Positions 1-4,475 of a stretch of DNA of 8,025 nt are shown piece after piece. This DNA is from an uncultured Bacteroidales bacterium (GTDB taxonomy: Bacteria > Bacteroidota > Bacteroidia > Bacteroidales > Bacteroidaceae), in contig CALDKD010000048.1 of assembly GCA_937898885.1 (NCBI GenBank), positions 1 through 8,025 of the forward strand. The letters are read 5' to 3'. Made by a program: the position numbers and the translations under genes. Position 1 is the stretch's first letter, and each line of letters starts with the position of its first letter. The notes below the pieces were generated by a model. That model was not told the origin of the DNA and did not search any database. It worked only from the letters and a program-made list of their open reading frames with translations.

Positions 1-290
1 GGCCGGAATGAGATATAAAAACGTAATTTTGATGAGCCGGATGCAGAAAACGGATAGGACCAGTCGCTGCTTCGCTCAAATTGGAAACATTAAACGACAG
101 TCCCTATATTAGATGCTATAATGTTACATCCAAGTTTGAATGAATTCCATTTGTAGCAGTGAAGAACTACACACGTTGACAGTTTCTATGCATCGTTTCT
201 TGTGAAAACAGTCCATGATGACCGAAAAACGACCAAAATGCAACTTGTATTGCAAACTTCATTGTAAAATATTTGCAAATCTGAAAAATG
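1..290. other. Gene-less leader upstream of the DUF3990 gene
   Basis: I see no convincing gene here. Plus frame 2 is open from the window edge to a TAG at 110-112, but its residues match nothing I recognise and it may be chance or the tail of a gene outside the window. The DUF3791-type small gene that often precedes DUF3990 genes is not visible. The right end is AT-rich and holds a perfect 10-bp palindrome, ATTTGCAAAT, at 271-280, with a related TTGCAAA at 250-256. Both lie just before the promoter at 291-322. Confidence 0.5.
250..280. promoter_or_regulatory. Candidate operator: palindrome ATTTGCAAAT plus half-site
   Basis: ATTTGCAAAT at 271-280 is a perfect palindrome. The 7-mer TTGCAAA occurs at 250-256 and again inside the palindrome at 273-279, so the copies are 23 bp apart, about two helical turns. 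The palindrome ends 10 bp before the -33 box. A dimeric regulator could bind here, for example the HTH protein normally made by such loci. Position and symmetry are seen; the function is inferred, and AT-rich DNA produces such palindromes by chance. Confidence 0.3.
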
Positions 291-322
291 TTTGTATACG
301 TGCGCTAAATTTTGTAGTTTTG
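291..322 (+). promoter_or_regulatory. Bacteroidota-type promoter for the DUF3990 gene
   Basis: TTTG at 291-294 is followed after 20 nt by TAGTTTTG at 315-322. This is an exact match to the Bacteroides sigma-ABfr pattern (TTTG, about 19-21 nt, TAnnTTTG). Transcription would begin near 328-331, giving a leader of about 50 nt before the ATG at 381. It is the best promoter in the left half and probably drives both the DUF3990 gene and its overlapping partner. Confidence 0.75.
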
Positions 323-380
323 CATCGGAAAGTTGTAAATTAGGCATGTCCTGTATGCCTTTTAACTGATAAAGATAGTC

Positions 381-1052
381 ATGATTATATATCACGGTTC
401 GGCAGACAAAATAGCAAGTCCCGTTTTTGGACAGGGTAAGCCATATAATGATTATGGCTTAGGATTCTATTGTACTGAGAATTTGGAACTTGCCAAAGAA
501 TGGGCATGCGCCGTGGGTAAGGATGGGTTTGCTAACAAGTATGAATTGAACACAGATGGGCTATCTATCCTTTACTTGAATGACAAACAATATCATATAC
601 TGAACTGGCTGTCTATATTATTGGAAAACCGTTCTTTCAACATCTCCGAGGGTATATCAAGCCGTGCCAAACAATATATTCTTGAGCATTTCCTGCCAGA
701 CTATAAGAAATACGATGTGATTATTGGTTACCGTGCTGATGACTCATATTTTTCGTACGCAAGTGATTTCGTGGAAAACGCATTGTCATTGGAGGACCTA
801 AGTACAGCCATGAAACTTGGCAAGCTTGGTGAGCAGGTGGTGCTTATGACGAAGAAGGCTTTTGATTCGTTGACTTTTATGGAGGCTATACCTGCATCGG
901 GAGAGGAATATTTCCAGAAATATAAGGAACGTGATTCCAAAGCTCGTTCTGAGTACCGAGACCTGAAGAAGGAATCGAATCCTGAGGAAGGAACATACGT
1001 AATGGATATAATCCGTCAAAAATGGGAGAATAATGATGCGCGCTTATATTGA
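381..1052 (+). CDS. DUF3990 family protein, predicted ADP-ribosyltransferase-type toxin
   Basis: This 223-aa protein shows the layout of the DUF3990 family. It opens with IIYHGS (H5), then the glycine/tyrosine motif NDYGLGFYCTEN (residues 23-34), a central DVIIGYRADDSYF block (112-124), and LGEQVVLM around E151. DUF3990 has been placed with the ADP-ribosyltransferases, where an H-Y-E triad binds NAD+. H5, the Y25/Y30 region and E151 are the natural candidates, though that assignment is inferred. No signal peptide or membrane segment is seen, so it should be cytoplasmic. The C-terminal third is charged and helical and may contact the partner protein. The start at 381 is the only one that keeps the N-terminal motif. 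The stop lies 20 bp inside the next gene, which suggests translational coupling as in toxin-antitoxin pairs. The cellular target is unknown. The family call is firm; the toxin role is inferred. Confidence 0.82.
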   Translation: MIIYHGSADKIASPVFGQGKPYNDYGLGFYCTENLELAKEWACAVGKDGFANKYELNTDGLSILYLNDKQYHILNWLSILLENRSFNISEGISSRAKQYILEHFLPDYKKYDVIIGYRADDSYFSYASDFVENALSLEDLSTAMKLGKLGEQVVLMTKKAFDSLTFMEAIPASGEEYFQKYKERDSKARSEYRDLKKESNPEEGTYVMDIIRQKWENNDARLY

Positions 1053-1461
1053 ACCTTATCTAAAGGATGTGATGCAGAATCTGGGCGTAATGTCACATTT
1101 TTGTATCAATGAATACGGATTGAGCCCGGAGAAGTTCTCTGCACTCTTTTCGAAGAGTCATGTGGCAGAACAAATCTCGAACGGCAATCCTCGTTTCCTC
1201 ACTGGCATGTCTGGCAAGGAAATGGCGGACATGATTATGGAAGTGTCAAATGAAAAAGCCCATAGAACTGCCGAAACTGACATCTATCAGATTTCTCCTG
1301 AATATTGGGCAGGCTGGGTGATGGCATACTACCAGTGGTACACGGCCAAAAGCTTTGCACAGATGTATGCTGATGGGCAGACCTATGAAAGGGTACTCAT
1401 GATGTACCACCCTTTGCATGAGGCCGACCTTGCAAAGGTCGTGGAAGTTATGGAATCCTGA
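1033..1461 (+). CDS. Partner of the DUF3990 gene, apparently truncated (HTH missing)
   Basis: A 142-aa soluble protein starting at one of two adjacent ATGs (1033 or 1036), with GGGAG at 1024-1028 as ribosome site. It overlaps the end of the DUF3990 gene by 20 bp. Visible blocks are NGNPRFLTGMSGKEMA (about 51-66) and SPEYWAGWVMAYYQWYTAKSF (about 88-108), and it ends in MMYHPLHEADLAKVVEVMES. As I recall the family, proteins with these blocks beside DUF3990 genes run on for about 60 more residues into an XRE-type HTH domain that would repress the operon. Here the reading frame stops just after the N-terminal domain, and the following 250 nt are non-coding and highly folded. I infer the gene lost its HTH when that DNA was inserted or rearranged. 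The remaining domain may still bind or neutralise the DUF3990 protein. The gene is likely real; the antitoxin role and truncation rest on recollection of relatives. Confidence 0.7.
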   Translation: MMRAYIEPYLKDVMQNLGVMSHFCINEYGLSPEKFSALFSKSHVAEQISNGNPRFLTGMSGKEMADMIMEVSNEKAHRTAETDIYQISPEYWAGWVMAYYQWYTAKSFAQMYADGQTYERVLMMYHPLHEADLAKVVEVMES

Positions 1462-1504
1462 GCTCTTCCTATGCATCATTTTATCCGTGCTTGCACACGA
1501 AATC

Positions 1505-1700
1505 ACCTCCGAGGTCAAAATATCAGTCTTTGACGAAGCGCTTGCGCTTAAAATGACGGTAGGGGGGTTAGGTTGGGAGCCTAATCCCAACCTTGACTAC
1601 AGTCAGGTTGAAGGCGACTTCACAAGTTCCGTGCCGATTAGGGCTAAACAGAGGAGCAAGCTCGCGTTGTTTCCCTTATATAGTGTAGTAGAGGTCATAA
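1505..1700. other. Compact, highly folded non-coding element flanked by 10-bp direct repeats
   Basis: Almost every base can pair. GTCAAA (1514-1519) pairs with TTTGAC (1529-1534). AAGCG/CGCTT (1536-1549) closes a CTTG tetraloop. GGTTGGGA (1571-1578) pairs with TCCCAACC (1585-1592). CAACC-t-TGAC (1588-1597) pairs with GTCA-GGTTG (1602-1610). TGAAG/CTTCA (1609-1622) closes a GCGA (GNRA) loop. AGCCTAATC (1578-1586) pairs with GATTAGGGCT (1636-1645) with one bulged G. GAG/CTC (1654-1663) forms a small hairpin. The block is bordered by GAGGTCAAAA (1511-1520) and GAGGTCATAA (1691-1700). It contains no believable gene. It could be a dispersed Bacteroidales intergenic repeat, a small mobile element or a structured RNA. 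Spurious peptides read from similar DNA feel familiar from Bacteroides genomes, but I cannot name a family. Confidence 0.6.
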
Positions 1701-1708
1701 ATGATTGA

Positions 1709-1768
1709 GGTGATAGTTATGACTTGCTGAAGGAATATGGTCGTCATAACGATATATATCTAAAATGA
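1709..1768 (+). pseudogene. Short coding-like remnant after the structured element
   Basis: One frame, entered after a TGA at 1706-1708, reads GDSYDLLKEYGRHNDIYLK and stops at TGA 1766-1768. The composition is protein-like, and the stop overlaps the ATG at 1765 as in coupled genes. No start codon is available upstream, so it looks like the 3' end of a gene whose front was removed together with the DNA replaced by the element at 1505-1700. I do not recognise the family, and a 19-codon stretch can arise by chance. Confidence 0.28.
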
Positions 1769-1925
1769 ATGAATTAATCGTAGAACGACTTGCTGTAATC
1801 AGTATCTTGTTCTAAAATAGCAGAAGATGTCTTATGAGACAGCTATATCAGTGGTGTTCAAAAACTATTTCCTGAGTAAGATTGAGAGTGATATAAAGAT
1901 AGGGATTTTATGGATGAAAATGTAA
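1765..1925 (+). pseudogene. Degenerate small gene split over several frames, ahead of the HEPN-motif gene
   Basis: From ATG 1765, one frame reads MNELIVERLAVISILF and stops at TAA 1813. A second frame continues SKIAED over 1811-1828. A third, from ATG 1827, reads MSYETAISVVFKNYF and on to a TAA at 1923-1925. Joined, they would make one smooth protein of about 54 residues, suggesting a small gene broken by two frameshifts. Its last codons overlap the next gene (ATG 1910) by 16 bp, an arrangement typical of small antitoxin-toxin pairs. If only the last frame is used, a 32-codon peptide could still be made and couple translation into 1910. Family unknown; the reconstruction is my inference. Confidence 0.35.
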
Positions 1926-2536
1926 AGCAACAATGGACGAATGTGATGGATCCAGAGAGGCTTAAGCCGAACTTGGAATTTATCGCATTGTATATCACAT
2001 TGTATGAAATGTTGGAAGATAACATTATTCAAAAACCTCGCGACTTCTTTACTTTGATTGATGAAATAGACGAAGCAGAGTATAAAGCAAATGTCCTTGT
2101 TTTATATAAACCAGAGAGATGCCCGCTTATCCGAAAGAGTAGCAAGGTGTTAATCTCGTCCCTTCTGTGGTGGAATAGTTTGGAGGCTATCTCGGATGAC
2201 GACATTAAGGTGTTTTCTCATTGCAAGGAACAACGTAATACTCTTACCCATGAAATGTTCAAGATTATTGCAGAGGGTCTGGATGACGGTTTCTTTGAGG
2301 ATTTCGTGAGAATGTATGCCCTATTTTGCAAGATTGAAAAATGGTGGATTATTAACTATGAGATACCATTAAATCCAGATTTTGATGACAAGGATATTAA
2401 AGACATCGATGAAGATGGTGTGATGTCTGGAAATATGGTCGTATTATCCGCAATAATGGATATCGTAAGTACAGGCTCTAATAAACACTATGAAGAAGTT
2501 TGCAAAAAGATGGGGATTGAAGTGAAAGGTTGTTGA
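1910..2536 (+). CDS. Hypothetical protein with a HEPN-type RNxxxH motif
   Basis: A 208-aa acidic, mostly helical, cytoplasmic protein with no signal peptide. The telling feature is R109-N110-T111-L112-T113-H114 within a predicted helix (CKEQRNTLTHEMFKII). This fits the R(N/D/H)xxxH active-site motif of HEPN domains, a helical fold used by many RNA-cleaving toxins and defence proteins. A Trp-rich stretch (LLWWNS, 86-90; KWWIINY, 144-150) and an Asp-rich segment (158-168, FDDKDIKDIDE) stand out. GGGA at 1902-1905 lies four bases before the ATG, and the start overlaps the degenerate small gene upstream. The gene is likely real: long, intact, good codon pattern. The HEPN call rests mainly on one motif plus helical context. 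If correct, it would be an RNase-type toxin, possibly orphaned from its antitoxin. It could also be an unrelated helical protein. Confidence 0.6.
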   Translation: MDENVKQQWTNVMDPERLKPNLEFIALYITLYEMLEDNIIQKPRDFFTLIDEIDEAEYKANVLVLYKPERCPLIRKSSKVLISSLLWWNSLEAISDDDIKVFSHCKEQRNTLTHEMFKIIAEGLDDGFFEDFVRMYALFCKIEKWWIINYEIPLNPDFDDKDIKDIDEDGVMSGNMVVLSAIMDIVSTGSNKHYEEVCKKMGIEVKGC

Positions 2537-2578
2537 TTATAGCAAAATACCGTTATAGGTACAGAAAGAATGAAATAA

Positions 2579-2818
2579 ATGATAGGATATAAATACAGGT
2601 CAGGCAGAGGACCCAGAAGCGCAAATGGGGATTGTATATTTGAGCGTGACATAGAGACGTTTGTAAATAGTAACGCATTTATTCAGCAGACCCTAATTAC
2701 TAAAGCGTCGCGGCAATTACCTGAAAACCTCGAATGGCATTTTGCAATGCGGTTCGGCCTGCAGCCTCTCATTGGGAATAGCGTATATGAGTATTATAGG
2801 GAAATCTGCCGTTTTTAG
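2579..2818 (+). CDS. Small hypothetical ORF, possibly a truncated or chimeric DUF2971-like gene
   Basis: The 79-aa reading frame starts YKYRSGRGPRSANGDCIFERD, reminiscent of the N-terminus of DUF2971-type proteins, which usually run to 200-300 aa. Beyond about residue 33 the resemblance ends. The rest of the frame lies over DNA with short hairpins, such as GCATT/AATGC (about 2739-2752) around TTGC and GGC/GCC (about 2757-2767). My reading is a gene front joined to unrelated, perhaps repeated, intergenic DNA, so the product is probably not functional. If this ORF is discounted, the gap 2537-3005 is 469 nt and holds only this remnant and the gdhA upstream region. Confidence 0.3.
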   Translation: MIGYKYRSGRGPRSANGDCIFERDIETFVNSNAFIQQTLITKASRQLPENLEWHFAMRFGLQPLIGNSVYEYYREICRF

Positions 2819-2911
2819 ACTGCTTTCGTGACAATGTGTAAGCGTCTGGTCTGTAAACGGGTTGTTTTTAAGTGGGCGTTGCTTACAAAATGATAGTAAA
2901 ATTTATCTGTT

Positions 2912-2947
2912 TTTGAGAACAACTTATTAAAACAGTCATTATTTTTG
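2912..2947 (+). promoter_or_regulatory. Possible gdhA promoter
   Basis: TATTTTTG at 2940-2947 matches the TAnnTTTG -7 box. The nearest TTTG, at 2912-2915, is 24 nt upstream, longer than the usual 19-21 nt, so the -33 assignment is weak. Transcription would begin near 2954, giving a leader of about 50 nt before the ATG at 3006. Nothing else in 2819-3005 looks like a better promoter, and no riboswitch or terminator was recognised there. Confidence 0.35.
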
Positions 2948-3005
2948 AGGCGTTAAGACTATGTGAGGCTTAAAAACGAAATGGTAAATCAAAATTTCTG
3001 TAATT

Positions 3006-4343
3006 ATGAATATTGACAATTTAATGGCCGACCTTGAGAGGAGGCATCCAGGAGAGAAAGAGTACTTGCAGGCTGTGCGCGAGGTTCTTATCAGCATCGA
3101 GCCGGTGTATAACCAGCATCCTGAGTTTGAGGATGCAAGGATTATCGAGCGTCTGGTTGAGCCGGACCGCATCTTCACATTCAAGGTGCCTTGGACTGAC
3201 GATCAAGGCGAGATTCACGTAAACACGGGTTACCGTGTGCAGTTCAACAATGCCATCGGCCCGTACAAAGGTGGTCTCAGATTCCATCCGTCGGTCAATC
3301 TGTCAATTCTGAAGTTCCTGGGCTTTGAGCAGACTTTCAAGAATGCGCTTACCACACTGCCTATGGGCGGTGGCAAGGGTGGCTCCGACTTCTCTGCCCG
3401 TGGCCGCTCGGCAGCTGAGATTGAGCGTTTCTGCCACAACTTTATGCTGGAGCTCTGGCGCAACATTGGTCCTGATACCGATGTCCCGGCCGGCGATATA
3501 GGTGTGGGCGCACGCGAGATTGGCTATCTGTACGGCATGTACAAGAAGCTGGCACGTGAGAACACAGGCGTTCTTACGGGCAAGGGCCTTACTTACGGCG
3601 GCTCCAAGGTTCGTCCGGAGGCTACCGGTTTCGGCGCTCTCTATTTTGTAAGCCAGATGCTTGAGACCGCAGGTATGAATATCGCAGGCAAGACAGTCGC
3701 GATAAGCGGTTTCGGCAATGTAGCATGGGGTGCCGCCACCAAGGCCACACAGCTTGGCGCAAAGGTTGTGACTCTGTCTGGTCCTGACGGTTATATTTAC
3801 GATAAGGATGGTATGAACGACGAGAAGCTTGCCTATATGCTTCAGCTGCGTGCCACCAACAACGATGTCATTGAGCCGTATGCCAAAAAGTTCGGTGCGG
3901 AGTTCATCGCAGGCCGCAAGCCTTGGGAGCGCAAGGTTGACGTGGCAATGCCGTGCGCCACTCAGAATGAGCTGAATGGCGACGATGCCGCACAGCTTGT
4001 GGCAAACGGTGTCCAGTGCGTAGGCGAGGTATCGAATATGGGCTGTACTCCGGAGGCTATCGATACATTCATCAAGGCACGTATCATCTACGGTCCGGGC
4101 AAGGCTGTCAACGCTGGTGGTGTGGCTACATCGGGTCTGGAGATGACTCAGAATGCCATGCACATCTCGTGGGGCGCCGAGGAGGTTGATGCAAGACTGC
4201 ATACTATTATGGCCGACATCCACGCTCAGTGCGTGAAGTACGGTACCGAGGCTGATGGTTACATCAACTATATGAGGGGTGCCAATGTGGCCGGCTTCAT
4301 GAAGGTTGCCCAGGCTATGCTTGAGGAGGGTTATCTGGGATAA
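3006..4343 (+). CDS. gdhA: Glutamate dehydrogenase, probably NADP(H)-using
   Basis: This cytoplasmic enzyme interconverts 2-oxoglutarate plus ammonium and glutamate, the main ammonia-assimilation route in many gut Bacteroidales. At 445 aa it matches the hexameric bacterial class (E. coli GdhA is 447 aa). The N-terminal dimerisation and substrate domain holds GPYKGGLRFHPSVN (85-98) and PMGGGKGGSDF (119-129), whose K124 corresponds to the catalytic lysine. VPAGDIGVG (160-168) contains the catalytic aspartate D164. The Rossmann coenzyme domain has SGFGNVAWG (234-242), and the C-terminal part has CATQNEL (317-323) and GGVATSGLEMTQNA (371-384). All key residues are present and the frame is intact. 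NADP preference is inferred from class; dual NAD/NADP use is known in Bacteroides relatives and cannot be read with certainty here. The gene stands alone, between accessory DNA and a REP-like hairpin, and its codons are GC-richer than those of its left neighbours. Confidence 0.96.
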   Translation: MNIDNLMADLERRHPGEKEYLQAVREVLISIEPVYNQHPEFEDARIIERLVEPDRIFTFKVPWTDDQGEIHVNTGYRVQFNNAIGPYKGGLRFHPSVNLSILKFLGFEQTFKNALTTLPMGGGKGGSDFSARGRSAAEIERFCHNFMLELWRNIGPDTDVPAGDIGVGAREIGYLYGMYKKLARENTGVLTGKGLTYGGSKVRPEATGFGALYFVSQMLETAGMNIAGKTVAISGFGNVAWGAATKATQLGAKVVTLSGPDGYIYDKDGMNDEKLAYMLQLRATNNDVIEPYAKKFGAEFIAGRKPWERKVDVAMPCATQNELNGDDAAQLVANGVQCVGEVSNMGCTPEAIDTFIKARIIYGPGKAVNAGGVATSGLEMTQNAMHISWGAEEVDARLHTIMADIHAQCVKYGTEADGYINYMRGANVAGFMKVAQAMLEEGYLG

Positions 4344-4362
4344 TCCTGCGGAGAATCAAGGG

Positions 4363-4424
4363 TGAATCAAGGGGACAGGTACCATGACCCGGAATCGGGT
4401 CACGGTACCTGTCCCCTTGATTCA
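4363..4424. repeat. REP-like 62-nt near-perfect inverted repeat
   Basis: Arms of 21 bp (4363-4383 and 4404-4424) pair perfectly. After a single A/C mismatch (4384/4403), seven more pairs (4385-4391 with 4396-4402) close a 4-nt loop, GAAT (4392-4395). The core GGGGACAGGTACC resembles GGGGACAGG-type palindromes linked to REP elements and RAYT transposases in many bacteria. A second copy of its first ten bases, GAATCAAGGG, lies just outside at 4353-4362, separated by one base. No T-run follows, so it is not a classic terminator, but so stable a hairpin could still stop or slow transcription out of gdhA, or protect its mRNA 3' end. No transposase lies in the window. Confidence 0.85.
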
Positions 4425-4456
4425 TTTGCTTAGTTGGAGAAGATTGTGTAAACTTG
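4425..4456 (+). promoter_or_regulatory. Promoter for the aminopeptidase P gene
   Basis: TTTG at 4425-4428 is followed after exactly 20 nt by TAAACTTG at 4449-4456, one mismatch from TAnnTTTG. Transcription would start near 4463, leaving about 13 nt before the ATG at 4476. The -33 box begins on the base next to the end of the REP-like hairpin, so the repeat forms the upstream edge of this promoter. Confidence 0.6.
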
Positions 4457-4475
4457 TGCAATCAAAAAAGTGATT

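Noticed and set aside
2..112. Open frame at the window's left edge as the 3' end of a gene
   Set aside because: 36 codons with no recognisable motif; too short to support without upstream sequence.
1246..1590. 114-aa minus-strand ORF
   Set aside because: It is antisense to the partner gene for most of its length and its N-terminus is read from the stem-loops at 1536-1592. Likely spurious.
1571..1645. tRNA-like structure in the folded element
   Set aside because: Stem lengths and loops do not match a cloverleaf: there is no 7-nt anticodon loop and no GGTTCGA T-arm.
1418..1708. 96-aa plus-strand ORF across the folded element
   Set aside because: It starts inside the DUF3990 partner gene in another frame, has no ribosome site of its own, and its sequence is set by the hairpins rather than looking like a protein.
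3303..4223. 306-aa minus-strand ORF opposite gdhA
   Set aside because: Long antisense frames are common opposite GC-biased conserved genes. The plus strand carries every glutamate dehydrogenase motif, and the antisense product is rich in Cys and His with no recognisable domain.
4363..4424. Intrinsic terminator of gdhA
   Set aside because: No T-run follows either arm, and the stem is much longer than typical terminators. REP-like repeat is the better description, although it may still affect transcription.
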